A stretch of 64,000 nucleotides of DNA from CAZSDP01 sp964605665. Lineage in GTDB: Bacteria; Planctomycetota; UBA8108; UBA1146. A model generated the notes under the pieces. The model saw only the letters and a list, made by a program, of their open reading frames with translations, was not told the origin of the DNA and made no database searches. Position numbers and translations under genes: made by a program. How positions within the stretch are numbered: position 1 is the first letter of the stretch; every line of letters begins with the position of its first letter. The DNA is taken from contig CAZSDP010000017.1 of assembly GCA_964605665.1 (NCBI GenBank), forward strand, positions 35,499 to 99,498. The letters are read 5' to 3'. Of this stretch, positions 44,705 through 53,874 are shown one piece after another.

Positions 44705-45328
44705 CAGCCGCTTTGAACCAGGGAACGGTTCGGGTAATTCTCATCGGATTGTCCGTGGAGCTGAGTCGCTAGCAGAGATCTCGATGATCGGTATGGGGCC
44801 AGGGGGCGACCCTTGGGGGCCGTGCGACCGATTTTTCTCCCGCAGCAGGCGATCTTGTCCCGAATCTCAGCGGAATCTGCCCCGGAGGCTCCGCCGGCTA
44901 AATAATGGCCATCTGGGGCTCGGGCCGCCAAATCAGGGCTGGGTATCCAGATTCAGACCCTCTGACTTGGGTAGCCGGTCGAGCTGTGATCGATTAAGAT
45001 CCACCGGCGACTAGAGTTGGGAATCATGAACCAGTTCTGTTGATCGGGGGGATCCCCCTCCGTTCGGGGAGCGGCGGTCGTTTTTCCAAATAAATGCTCT
45101 TTTTTCGAGGGACCGAGGACGGTCGTCCGTCTTCATTATCGAAACCGGTGATCGGGAATCGCCGGGCTGCATTGGTGAAGAAGCCAGATCTGTGAAGAAA
45201 CCGGATCTGCGAAGAAACCAGTGCGTCGATCGATACTTTTGACGGTCATCGAATAAGAATCGAGCGAGTCGATGCGTTGAGGCTGGAGTGAGCTCAACGT
45301 GAAGTGACTCGGCATAGGAGGAAGCCAA
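44705..45328. other. Intergenic stretch, 624 bp, G-rich with a repeat and palindrome
   Basis: Holds no convincing gene. It contains a very G/C-rich block (about 44795-44940), a 12-bp palindrome gggggatccccc (45046-45057), a likely hairpin CCGTTC/GAGCGG (from about 45061) followed by a T-run (a possible terminator), and a 17-bp tandem repeat (45177-45224). The von Willebrand A gene starts at 45329. The region may carry that gene's promoter. Confidence 0.5.
45177..45224. repeat. 17-bp tandem repeat, 2.8 copies
   Basis: Units begin at 45177, 45194 and 45211 with gaagaaaccggatctgc and close variants; the third is partial. It lies about 100-150 bp upstream of the von Willebrand A gene. It does not match the other 17-bp repeat at 60372. 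Confidence 0.75.
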
Positions 45329-46021
45329 ATGATGAGATCCTTTAGCAGACTCATGATGGTATTCGCGTTGATTTCAATGGGAGTCGGTGTGAGTACCTGG
45401 ATTGTTGCCCAGGATGGCGGCACTGGTCTCAAGCGACCCCTCGATCTTCCGAGTGGCGGCCGAGGAAGCGACGAAGAAGAGGAAGATGCGCCGGAGACGA
45501 TCTCCTTCTATGGAGGAGAGTACGAGGGAGACGGTTTCTTCTTCTGTCTCGACAAGTCTTGCAGCATGGGCTGGGGTAGTGCGATGACCGTCTTGAAGGC
45601 GGAGATGTCGGAAACCCTGAGCGGTTTGACAGACAATTCAGAGTTCAGCGTTGTTGCGTTCTCTGATGGCTGGATTTCTTGGAGTCCGATTCCTCAGGAA
45701 GGGAATTCCGGGAATCGTGGGTCTGCGATCGGTTGGGTCCAGGCTTTGAACCCTGCGGGGGGAACTTGCATGGCTCCTGCGGGAGTCGAGACGATTCGAA
45801 TTAATAATCTCAGCGATAAAGAGGCGAAGCGAATCATCGTCTTGGGTGATGGAGTTCCCAACTGCCCGGGACCAGCAGAGACCGTTTCCACGATGACTGG
45901 CGCCAATTGGCAGCGTACCCCGATCGACACGATCTATATCGCGGCTGATTCGGGTGGAGTTGCATTTATGCAGCAGCTTGCGGCTGCCAATGCAGGGAAT
46001 TTCTCTCAGCCTGGCCAGTAG
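45329..46021 (+). CDS. Secreted von Willebrand factor A domain protein
   Basis: 230 residues; ATG 45329 has TAGGAGGA upstream (a second ATG follows at once). Signal MVFALISMGVGVSTWIVA cleaves near residue 28. An acidic linker (DEEEEDAPE) precedes the VWA domain, residues 62-225. The metal-ion adhesion site is DKSCSMGWGS (DxSxS), with the later threonine and aspartate in GGTCMAP and LGDGVPNC. It stops soon after the last helix, so the protein is one domain and a linker. VWA domains bind protein ligands through a divalent ion. A strong terminator follows, so the gene is probably monocistronic. Confidence 0.85.
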   Translation: MMRSFSRLMMVFALISMGVGVSTWIVAQDGGTGLKRPLDLPSGGRGSDEEEEDAPETISFYGGEYEGDGFFFCLDKSCSMGWGSAMTVLKAEMSETLSGLTDNSEFSVVAFSDGWISWSPIPQEGNSGNRGSAIGWVQALNPAGGTCMAPAGVETIRINNLSDKEAKRIIVLGDGVPNCPGPAETVSTMTGANWQRTPIDTIYIAADSGGVAFMQQLAAANAGNFSQPGQ

Positions 46022-46058
46022 CGCGTTCGCTTTTCGCATTCAGAACTGACTTCAAATG

Positions 46059-46100
46059 ACGGGTCTGTGTTCTCTTTTGTGGGGGCACAGACCCGTTTTT
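46059..46100 (+). terminator. Intrinsic terminator after the VWA gene
   Basis: Perfect 11-bp stem (acgggtctgtg at 46059-46069 with cacagacccgt at 46086-46096), a 16-nt loop, and a run of T directly after. Confidence 0.93.
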
Positions 46101-46283
46101 CTATTTACACCTTTGGCTGAGCATTGCAGGACGAGTTCGAGGAGCGTGTTGAGCGGGGGTTATCGCTCAGCATGATCTTGCTTCTGGACGCGATCTACCT
46201 AACATCGGGCCCGGTGTCGCGGTGAAGCTGCGATGCCTAAACATCCTCTAGCCAGTTCTATATCGATCGAAACGAGGTCACCG

Positions 46284-48980
46284 ATGCAGCGACGCGAACT
46301 TGGCGTAGTCTTGGCTTTCTGTGTCTTTTCACTCTTTTCTTCTTTGGGAATGGCGCACGACCCCCACGATCCGGGCGCACCATGGCTGATGGTGGACAAG
46401 TTCGATCAGGAAGATTCTTTCCGTCAGCTCGAGGAGATTCTCCCGACGCCTTCCGAGGTTCGCTTGGCGAGTGGGGCCCCAGGTCCTGCTTATTGGCAAC
46501 AAAGAGCGGACCATGTCATCGACGTCCGTCTCGATGCGGAAGCACATCGACTGATCGGTTCGGAGTCGATCACCTATTACAACCAATCACCTCACGAGCT
46601 CACCTACCTCTGGTTGCAACTTGATCAAAACAGATTTCGAAAAGACGCGATCGGAGCGATGAGTGGAACGGACGGTGACCTCGACCGTGGCAGGAGTTTT
46701 CGCTGGCTCCGACGTCTTGCCGAACAGCGAGAGTTTGAAGGGGGTTGCAACATCACCAAGGTCGCATCGGAGGACGGCACCCCACTGCCGTACACGATCG
46801 TCCATACGATGATGCGAATTGACCTCCCAGAGCCACTCACTTCTGGATCTTCCGTCACCTTCCAAGTCGACTGGAACCACAACATCGTTAATGCCGATGT
46901 CATCCGAGCGCGTGGCGGCTATGAGTGGTTCGAAGATGCTCAGAATGCCATTTACGAGATTGCTCAGTGGTTTCCCAGGATGTGTGCTTATACCGATGTC
47001 GACGGTTGGCAGAACAAGCAGTTTGTCGGGTCTGGGGAGTTCGCACTAGAGTTTGGTAACTATGAAGTGAGGATCACTGCTCCCGACACCCATATTGTGA
47101 CCGCGACCGGGGTCTTGGCAAACGCTCGCGAGGTCATGAGCGAGGAGCAGCTTGAACGCTTCGAACGTGCGAAGACATCCGAGGTCCCGCGATTTGTCGT
47201 GACTCCTGAAGAAGCACGAGCGAACGAGCTAAAGTCGAGTGAAGGCACTAAGACCTGGATTTTTCAGGCTGAAAACGTCCGAGACTTTGCCTTTGCGAGT
47301 TCTCCAAAGTTCATCTGGGATGCGATGGGTGTTCCGATCGCTGGAGGTCCTACTGAGCCAGTTTTGGCGATGTCCTTCTATCCAAATGAAGGGGAACCTC
47401 TGTGGAGTCGCTACTCTACCCACTCGATCGCTCACACCTTGGAGGTGTTTTCAAAGCTCACCGTGCCGTATCCATATCCTGTCGCGATTTCAGTGAATGG
47501 ACCGGTCGGGGGCATGGAGTATCCGATGATCTGTTTCAACGGTCCTCGACCGGAAGATGACGGGACCTATACGGAGCGGACCAAGTACGGGCTGATCTCG
47601 GTCATCATTCATGAGGTTGGGCACAACTGGTTCCCGATGATCATCAACTCAGACGAGCGTCAGTGGACATGGATGGACGAGGGTCTCACCACCTTCGTTC
47701 AATTCTTGACGGAGCAGGCTTGGGAAGACCAGTATCCATCGCGACGTGGTAAGCCAGAGAACATGACGCAGTATATGTCGAGCGAACTTCAGGTTCCGAT
47801 CATGACCAATTCCGAGTCGATCCATCAGTTTGGCAGTAATGCTTACGGTAAGCCTGCTACAGCACTCAACATTTTGCGGGAGAGCATTCTTGGTCGGGAG
47901 CTTTTTGATTTCGCATTCGCGGAGTACTCTCGCCGCTGGGCCTTCAAGAGACCGCAACCTGCAGATCTGTTTAGAACCCTAGAAGATGCTTCTGGGGTAG
48001 ACCTCGATTGGTTTTGGCGCGGGTGGTTCTATTCGACCGATCACACCGATCTCGCCATCGAGCAAGTGGTCCACTACACACTTCGTACCGCCGATCCAAG
48101 TGTCGACAAAGAGTACGATCGAAGACTGAGAGAGAGCGAGCCGGTCTCCATTTCTGACCAGAGAAATCGTGCTCTTGCCAAGCGAACCGATCGTTTCCCG
48201 GAGCTCCTCGACTTCTACAACTCTTTTGATGAACTCGATGTCACCGAACAAGATCGCCGAGACTACGAACGCTTTGTTCAGCGACTTGAAGAGGGAGATC
48301 GCGAGCTGCTCGCCGTTCCATGGCACTTCTACGCAGTCCGTTTCCGTAATGTCGGAGGGCTCGTCATGCCGATTCTCTTGGAAGTGACCTATGAAAGTGG
48401 GCGGACTGAGGAGATTCGAATTCCTGCGGAGGTTTGGAGGCGCGATCGAAATCTCGTTTCTCGTCTGTTTGTGACCGATGAACCGATCACTAGGCTTGTT
48501 CTCGATCCACATGCTGAGACTGCAGATGTGGACCGCACCAACAACATGTTCCCCGCTGAGATGATCCCAAGATCCTTTGAGCTGGAGCAGCGCCCGGAGA
48601 GAGACAACCCGATGCAGATCGCTTTGCGGGAGAAGCAGCGTAACGAGACAGAGTCTGCCGCGAGAAAGCTCGGCGTGCGTTTGTTCGAGTCATGGAAGAG
48701 TACTTCGGGTGCTCAAGTTCTACCGGCAGAAGCTGCGGATGGTTTGATCGCGACGGTTCAGGCGGAACGGCTCCTCGCGGATCCATGGGGAAGCCGTTTT
48801 CAAATCGTCTTCTCGAGTGATCCACTTGAAGGAAGCGCTCCTGAGAATACGCGCTTTGCCATGATCCGTTGCCACGGTCCTGACCAAGAAGCGGCGACGG
48901 AGGACGACCTTCGGTTTGTTGTATATCGAGACGGTCGTTTTGAATTTTCGGGTAGAAAACGAAATCAAGAATCTCCCTGA
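46284..48980 (+). CDS. M1 family zinc aminopeptidase, exported
   Basis: 898 residues from ATG 46284, with GAGG 7 nt upstream; an in-frame ATG at 46233 would add a stretch with no signal features. Signal MQRRELGVVLAFCVFSLFSSLGMA. The M1 fold: N-terminal sheet (VIDVRLDAEAHRLIGSESITYYN), the exopeptidase motif GGMEYP near residue 408 (family GxMEN), catalytic HEVGHNW near 441, the third zinc ligand in WMDEGL 18 residues later. The late tyrosine probably lies in NAYGKPAT. A C-terminal beta/helix region extends to residue 898, without an ERAP-like repeat. Role: releases N-terminal residues from peptides outside the cytoplasm. Flanked by terminators. Confidence 0.93.
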   Translation: MQRRELGVVLAFCVFSLFSSLGMAHDPHDPGAPWLMVDKFDQEDSFRQLEEILPTPSEVRLASGAPGPAYWQQRADHVIDVRLDAEAHRLIGSESITYYNQSPHELTYLWLQLDQNRFRKDAIGAMSGTDGDLDRGRSFRWLRRLAEQREFEGGCNITKVASEDGTPLPYTIVHTMMRIDLPEPLTSGSSVTFQVDWNHNIVNADVIRARGGYEWFEDAQNAIYEIAQWFPRMCAYTDVDGWQNKQFVGSGEFALEFGNYEVRITAPDTHIVTATGVLANAREVMSEEQLERFERAKTSEVPRFVVTPEEARANELKSSEGTKTWIFQAENVRDFAFASSPKFIWDAMGVPIAGGPTEPVLAMSFYPNEGEPLWSRYSTHSIAHTLEVFSKLTVPYPYPVAISVNGPVGGMEYPMICFNGPRPEDDGTYTERTKYGLISVIIHEVGHNWFPMIINSDERQWTWMDEGLTTFVQFLTEQAWEDQYPSRRGKPENMTQYMSSELQVPIMTNSESIHQFGSNAYGKPATALNILRESILGRELFDFAFAEYSRRWAFKRPQPADLFRTLEDASGVDLDWFWRGWFYSTDHTDLAIEQVVHYTLRTADPSVDKEYDRRLRESEPVSISDQRNRALAKRTDRFPELLDFYNSFDELDVTEQDRRDYERFVQRLEEGDRELLAVPWHFYAVRFRNVGGLVMPILLEVTYESGRTEEIRIPAEVWRRDRNLVSRLFVTDEPITRLVLDPHAETADVDRTNNMFPAEMIPRSFELEQRPERDNPMQIALREKQRNETESAARKLGVRLFESWKSTSGAQVLPAEAADGLIATVQAERLLADPWGSRFQIVFSSDPLEGSAPENTRFAMIRCHGPDQEAATEDDLRFVVYRDGRFEFSGRKRNQESP

Positions 48981-49012
48981 TCTTCTTCGGGATATTGACT
49001 GAGATACAAGTG

Positions 49013-49050
49013 CAGCGCACCTCGCTTCGCGGGGTGCGCTGTTCTTTCTT
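49013..49050. terminator. Hairpin terminator between convergent genes
   Basis: Arms cagcgcacc (49013-49021) and ggtgcgctg (49033-49041), with an inner CGC-TTC-GCG stem, followed by ttctttctt. It lies between the M1 peptidase stop and the stop of the minus-strand gene at 49074. Confidence 0.85.
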
Positions 49051-49073
49051 CTTCAATTCGGTGCCGCTGAAAG

Positions 49074-49865
49074 TTAGGGACAATTTGGTGGCGGTATGGA
49101 GCAACCAAGAGTGTCGGTAGGAGTTGGGTCTCCTCCACAGCTTGGGAATGGAGGAGGCAACGGAGAGGATCCAGCATAGAGAAAGGACAAGAGCATCACT
49201 GGATCTGCGAGATTTCGACTGCCGTCGTCATTGGCATCGAGTTGATCGGCGCAAAGTATCGGCTCGATTCCAAAGAATTGCAGTTCGAGCATTCGGACAG
49301 CATCGACGATGTTGATAAGTCCGTCTCGATTTGCATCACCGCGAACAAAGTGTTTGGGCGGAAGAGTCTCCATGATGCTCGGAACCAGCTCTGGAGTAAC
49401 CTCTGGAGAACCCAGGGGTATGACGACGTTGGCAACCGGAGGACTTCCCAGAGTTGAACAGGGCAAGAGAGAACTCAGGCCGGGGGGGCCGTCCAACAAG
49501 TAATTGATGTTGAGTAGCTCCAACCCAACTCCTGGCGCCAATACATTTGCTCCTGTGAAGGAGACCAGAACACCCATCGTGACTCCATGTGTAAGCGTAT
49601 TTACGTGTGAGAAGTCAGGGCTTGCTAAAAGAGTCGCGGTTCCATCTGCGGTGCTGTCAACCGAGATCGCAGCTGCATTGTGGCAGATCCCGAATGACCA
49701 ACCGCTCAGCGGAAGTGCAGAGGTATTGTCCAGATAGACTTTGATTTGGACGACTTCGCCCTGAAATCCAACTCCTGGATCAACAGAGTAACGATAGGGA
49801 GACTGGGCTTCCAAGGTGCAGCTGATTAGGCTGATCCCCAGAAGGACCAAGGTGAGTTTTCGCAT
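49074..49865 (-). CDS. Secreted protein with cohesin-like domain and dockerin-like loops
   Basis: 263 residues from ATG 49865, which begins a clean signal peptide (MRKLTLVLLGISLISCTLEA); a GTG at 49913 would only lengthen it. Domain 1 (residues 25-170) shares the pattern of the protein at 41911: VVQIKVYLDNTSALPLSGWSFGIC and SFTGANVLAPGVGLELLNINY. Then two calcium loops, DANRDGLINIVDAVRM and DANDDGSRNLADPVML, and the tail FPSCGGDPT…LGC…CP. It is about 6-8 kb from its relatives and on the other strand, so it is a dispersed member of the family. Function unknown; export likely. Confidence 0.85.
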   Translation of the reverse strand: MRKLTLVLLGISLISCTLEAQSPYRYSVDPGVGFQGEVVQIKVYLDNTSALPLSGWSFGICHNAAAISVDSTADGTATLLASPDFSHVNTLTHGVTMGVLVSFTGANVLAPGVGLELLNINYLLDGPPGLSSLLPCSTLGSPPVANVVIPLGSPEVTPELVPSIMETLPPKHFVRGDANRDGLINIVDAVRMLELQFFGIEPILCADQLDANDDGSRNLADPVMLLSFLYAGSSPLPPPFPSCGGDPTPTDTLGCSIPPPNCP

Positions 49866-50113
49866 CGTCGATAGTGCTCCAACTTTGATTGCCTTCAATC
49901 GATTGAAAATCACACCGCAGGCTCTGTCGGTTGTAGGCAGGTGAGTCTAGGAAATATCACAAGACCAATTGAGAACAGTTGACGTGCTCGACTGTATTAC
50001 CTGGAAGGCGATACGCAACCAGCAGTTCTATAACTTTGGAACTAGAGCGTCACCGCGGGGGTTGAATGCAGCATAAATTTGAAGTTTCTCGAAATCTTCC
50101 CGCAATCGGCTCT

Positions 50114-52321
50114 TTAGGGCTCCCGCAGGAGTGGGATATCGACGTCGAGGATCGTGCTCTCGATGACCTCGACTTGCATGGGAGCAACCGGTTGGAAGCC
50201 GTCGATCTCGGGCATCGTCAAGGTGTACCAGCCGGGGTTTGAGACCAATATTCGATAGTTGATCCCAACTCGCCCTCGAGTCACCACTTGACCCTGTGTT
50301 CCCTCCATCGGAGTGAGATGGGCATGCCAGCCGATGTCCCAAGGAACGGGAGTCTCTCCGTCATAAAGCAAAATGCTGAGACCGTGGGCCGGTTGCAATT
50401 CAAACTCGAAGATGTTCGGACCATCAGGCGTCAGTTGGAGTTGTCGGCTTGCTGGTCTGAAACCAGAGTCGCTTGAGCTGATGATGACCGCGCCGAGAGG
50501 CGCATCGAAGAGAAACACATTCGAGTTGTTTTCCGGCGGCACCGAGAGTGCCCCTGCACCTGGAACCCCAGGGTCTCGTGCGGGAGTCCAACGAATCAAG
50601 TTTGGATAAGCGGGCTCCGCGGTGCCGGCAACCAAAGTGCGGACTTCTACAGGTACTGGTGCCGGGAGTGAAATCTCAGCATCGAGGTTTCCGGCCAAGT
50701 CTACGTGAACATTGATGCCGTATCCGATCGGGAGCACCAAGAGACCAAAATTCCCAGGCTCGACCGCGTCTGCTTCCCAACCATAGAGCGTACCGCCCGG
50801 TATTGGAGTCGCCGTCATCTCGAGATTGGGGATGTGTTGGGTTTCTTCTGCGATGTTACGACCAGGGTCGATCGGACGAATCCTCAGTTGAAACTCATCG
50901 AGAAGCCACTCCGTGGGCACGAAGATCGTTCCACCGAATGGAACTCTCTCCTCGTCTTCGATGTCATTGACTGGGAGCTCTAGAATCGTGACTTCGCTGG
51001 TTGAGATCACAACCTCAACGGTGCCGAGGACCAGTGGGTTCTGGGCCCAGCTTCCAGTTTCTACGGAGACTTCATAAGAGCCGGGGAGGATCCCCTTGAT
51101 CATCATCGACTCACCCAGAATCGCGACCTCACCATAAGGTTGATTTTCACCGAGGACTCTCAATCGGAGAAGGGCACCTGGGCGTTGCCATCCACCAGTA
51201 AAGGTCACTTCGAGGTTTCCACCGGCGTCGAGCAAGATCTCACGATCACCGCCAGTGGTCGTGTCGATCAAGATCCGACCCCAAGCATGCCCTGGGGCAT
51301 ACACATGATACGGAACACTTGTTCCTGCGGTGACGCCATTAGCGGCCAAGGGAATAGGGCTGCACTCGGTGGTCCACCGTTGATCAGTGGTTGTTACTGC
51401 TCCCGGATGTGGGCGGCTGTTCCGCATCCAGTCGGAAATTCTCACCAGTTCTAAATCGCACAGGGTTTCTCCGGTGGCGCGGCTACGAACGTGCAGGAGA
51501 GTTTCACTCGTCCACTCAGCAGTGAGTTGGACGCTCAATCCATCGGTGACGGTGATTGCATGAGATGGAGTGATGTTCGCCGGGCGTTCACGTAACTGAC
51601 CGGAAACGAATTTCACCCTCGATCGATCTGGGACCTGCGCACTCCAACTTCCGGAGACAACAGCGATGTCACGAAGTTCGTCATAGCCCGGAGCAGTGAT
51701 ACGTAACTCGAGAGAACCCGACTCTTCGGTGAATTGCTGCCCTTCTGGATCGACGGCGATGATATTGCCACTGATCGTGACTGTTGGACCGAGTTCCGCC
51801 TGAGAGTCAGCGTCAGTTCCGGCTGCTTGTCCAGTGGTCTCAAAACTTGTTGAGTCCCCATTACGTCGACCTGAATTCGAAGTGTTACGGTTATTGCCAG
51901 ATCGGGCTCCGGAGGAATCTCGTCGATTTCCACTCGACACAGAGTTTCGATCATCGGAGCCGGAATTGGTTCCCGACTCTCCGAAGCCTCCAGCAGAATT
52001 GCCCGTTCTCGACTCCGATTCACCCGACCTGCGAGATCCACTCGCCCCAGATCTAGCCGTGACTCTCCCCGACGTTCGCCGGCCTTCTCCGTGGCCAACG
52101 GCATCGATCAGGTCATCCCGGTTGCTGAGGTTGCTCTTCCCGTGGCGAGACTCTCCAGTGGAATCAGAGTTGCCGCTTGAGCCGGCTTGGGAGCGAGAGT
52201 TGTTTTCGAAGCGGCCTGAGCGATCTCCGTTCTCGGAGCCCCCACCTAAGAGGAGAAAGGTCGCGCCGCCAGCGAGACAGAGCGTCAGACAGAGTGAAAC
52301 GATAATGATGCGAGGAGACAA
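50114..52321 (-). CDS. Large membrane-anchored protein with disordered stalk and beta-sandwich repeats, unknown
   Basis: 735 residues, not recognised. TTG start at 52321 with AAGGA 8 nt upstream. Residues 5-26 (IIIVSLCLTLCLAGGATFLLL) form one transmembrane anchor. Residues 30-165 are a low-complexity stalk rich in Ser, Gly, Asn, Arg, Asp. From about 175 on, the chain is beta-rich with several carboxypeptidase-regulatory-like or Ig-like units: VTISGNIIAVDPEGQQ, GNLEVTFTGGWQRPGALLRL, GSYEVSVETGSW, GWYTLTMPEIDG. Such units usually bind or display rather than catalyse. It stands alone between secreted-protein genes. It probably projects from the inner membrane into the periplasm. Confidence 0.8.
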   Translation of the reverse strand: MSPRIIIVSLCLTLCLAGGATFLLLGGGSENGDRSGRFENNSRSQAGSSGNSDSTGESRHGKSNLSNRDDLIDAVGHGEGRRTSGRVTARSGASGSRRSGESESRTGNSAGGFGESGTNSGSDDRNSVSSGNRRDSSGARSGNNRNTSNSGRRNGDSTSFETTGQAAGTDADSQAELGPTVTISGNIIAVDPEGQQFTEESGSLELRITAPGYDELRDIAVVSGSWSAQVPDRSRVKFVSGQLRERPANITPSHAITVTDGLSVQLTAEWTSETLLHVRSRATGETLCDLELVRISDWMRNSRPHPGAVTTTDQRWTTECSPIPLAANGVTAGTSVPYHVYAPGHAWGRILIDTTTGGDREILLDAGGNLEVTFTGGWQRPGALLRLRVLGENQPYGEVAILGESMMIKGILPGSYEVSVETGSWAQNPLVLGTVEVVISTSEVTILELPVNDIEDEERVPFGGTIFVPTEWLLDEFQLRIRPIDPGRNIAEETQHIPNLEMTATPIPGGTLYGWEADAVEPGNFGLLVLPIGYGINVHVDLAGNLDAEISLPAPVPVEVRTLVAGTAEPAYPNLIRWTPARDPGVPGAGALSVPPENNSNVFLFDAPLGAVIISSSDSGFRPASRQLQLTPDGPNIFEFELQPAHGLSILLYDGETPVPWDIGWHAHLTPMEGTQGQVVTRGRVGINYRILVSNPGWYTLTMPEIDGFQPVAPMQVEVIESTILDVDIPLLREP

Positions 52322-52819
52322 TTGGGGATCCTTCCGAGAGAGTTCCCTGCTCCGCTCCTGGGCGGCATTCTCTCATCTCATTCTACCCCGCTATAGGGAG
52401 TCGGTCCGCTGAGTTGGTGCTGCCCGGTCTCCGATAGGTGCCGTGGAGGCGCACGAAATCGGAAAAATAAGGCGATTCTCCGCATCCTTGCGTTTTTGAG
52501 GGGTCTTTGCCTCATTTGGGCAGATCGCACAATGGCGAAGCAGAGTCGATGGCGATCGCCGTCAGAGCTGGCAGTTCGCTTCTTCTTCACCCGGTGCCAT
52601 CCGACTCTAGCGGCCAAAAGTACTCGAGCGGTTTGGAGTCTGCCCGGTAAACAAGTTCAGGCGCAGAGACGGTCAAAAGGACTCATTGCTCACGCTTTGG
52701 TCGCTCCTTCGAGCGGAGTCTTGATCCCTCAACCAACGAGTTGTGAGATACACCCAATTCGCAGACTTCTTAGAGGTGTCCAAAGCAGTTGCTCGGTGAC
52801 GATTTTGAAAGGAGAAGCG
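52322..52819. other. Divergent intergenic region, 498 bp
   Basis: An open frame runs through it to 52496 in phase with the gene at 52820, but the best ribosome site and the signal peptide begin at 52820. I see no RNA gene or repeat. It should carry promoters for both flanking genes. Confidence 0.45.
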
Positions 52820-53740
52820 GTGTCTTCAAGGCAGCACTTGATCCGGTTGTTCGAACGACGAGTCTTCGTCGTCTTTAGCTGGAGTCTCCTATTGGTTTGC
52901 GGTTGTGCAGCCAGTTCGGAGCATACCGAGGTGCATGAGATTCCGGAGCAACTTCGCTCTGAGCTCTCCCTCGATCCCTTTTACAAGCAGACGATCGATG
53001 CAAATGGACTCGCGATCGTGGCTTCGAGCAAGGTCAGCCCCTATGCCCTTCTGGAGGCACAATATGTGGTTCTAGAAATGTGTGCCCATCGTCCAGAGAT
53101 ACTGCCGACTCTTGGAGAAGCAGGAGTCAGATTGGCCATCATGGGGGTCGACGAGTACACGACTGACCTTCCGGAGCACTCAGACCTCGAGCCAGCGGCG
53201 TATTGGGATGTCAGGGCTCGAGGGCTTGGCGCGACGAAGCATCGGCCAGCGGTCAGTTGCGGTGAAGAAAACGTACTCAACTATCGTGGTGACCCGTATC
53301 GAACCGAGAGTATTTTGGTTCATGAGTTTGCTCATGCAATTCATGAAATGAGTCTCGATCAATTGGATCAGACATTTGATGCGCGTCTTCGTGCAGCTTT
53401 TGCTGATGCGCGAGAGCGGGGACTTTGGGATGATACGTACGCAGCAACGAACCACTGTGAATATTGGGCAGAAGCAACCCAGTCATGGTTCGATACGAAT
53501 CGTGCCGACGATTCGCTGCACAATCACGTGGATACCCGTGAAGAGCTGAAGACCTATGACCCCGAAGTCGCCGCCCTTTGTGCGGAGGTATTTGGGGATC
53601 GAATTTGGAGGTACACTCCTCCTCGAGATCGGAGAGACTCAGAGCACTTGAGAGGTTTTGATTCGGAAGGCGCACCGATATTTTCCTGGCCGGAAGAGAT
53701 GCGTCGAGCATACGCAGAAACGGAGCCTCCCACTCGCTGA
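52820..53740 (+). CDS. Lipoprotein gluzincin-type metallopeptidase, ATLF/M34-like
   Basis: 306 residues from GTG 52820, chosen because AAAGGAGA lies 5 nt upstream and a lipoprotein signal follows (lipobox VCGC). The catalytic motif is HEFAHAIHEM near residue 171 (HExxH). About 45 residues later CEYWAEATQSWFD matches the E-[FY]-x-AEA-x-x-x-[FYW] pattern that supplies the third zinc ligand in anthrax-lethal-factor-like and related peptidases. A region before it, GVRLAIMGVDEYTTDLPEH, resembles the edge strand of the same fold. Exported, probably to the outer membrane face. Substrate unknown. Followed by a 16-bp hairpin. Confidence 0.8.
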   Translation: MSSRQHLIRLFERRVFVVFSWSLLLVCGCAASSEHTEVHEIPEQLRSELSLDPFYKQTIDANGLAIVASSKVSPYALLEAQYVVLEMCAHRPEILPTLGEAGVRLAIMGVDEYTTDLPEHSDLEPAAYWDVRARGLGATKHRPAVSCGEENVLNYRGDPYRTESILVHEFAHAIHEMSLDQLDQTFDARLRAAFADARERGLWDDTYAATNHCEYWAEATQSWFDTNRADDSLHNHVDTREELKTYDPEVAALCAEVFGDRIWRYTPPRDRRDSEHLRGFDSEGAPIFSWPEEMRRAYAETEPPTR

Positions 53741-53776
53741 GTGCTTCGGAACGATCAGATCTTGATCCTTCGATGA

Positions 53777-53813
53777 AGTTGGCCCCGATCGGGATAACCG
53801 ATCGGGGCCAACT
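53777..53813. terminator. Perfect 16-bp hairpin between convergent genes
   Basis: agttggccccgatcgg (53777-53792), loop gataa, and its exact complement 53798-53813. It lies between the gluzincin stop at 53740 and the selenoprotein stop at 53875. No T-run, but very stable. Confidence 0.85.
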
Positions 53814-53874
53814 GAGTACTCGGGAGTCGTGAACTTATCGAGAACAGAGAAAACGCCCTCTAAGTTCAGTACTG

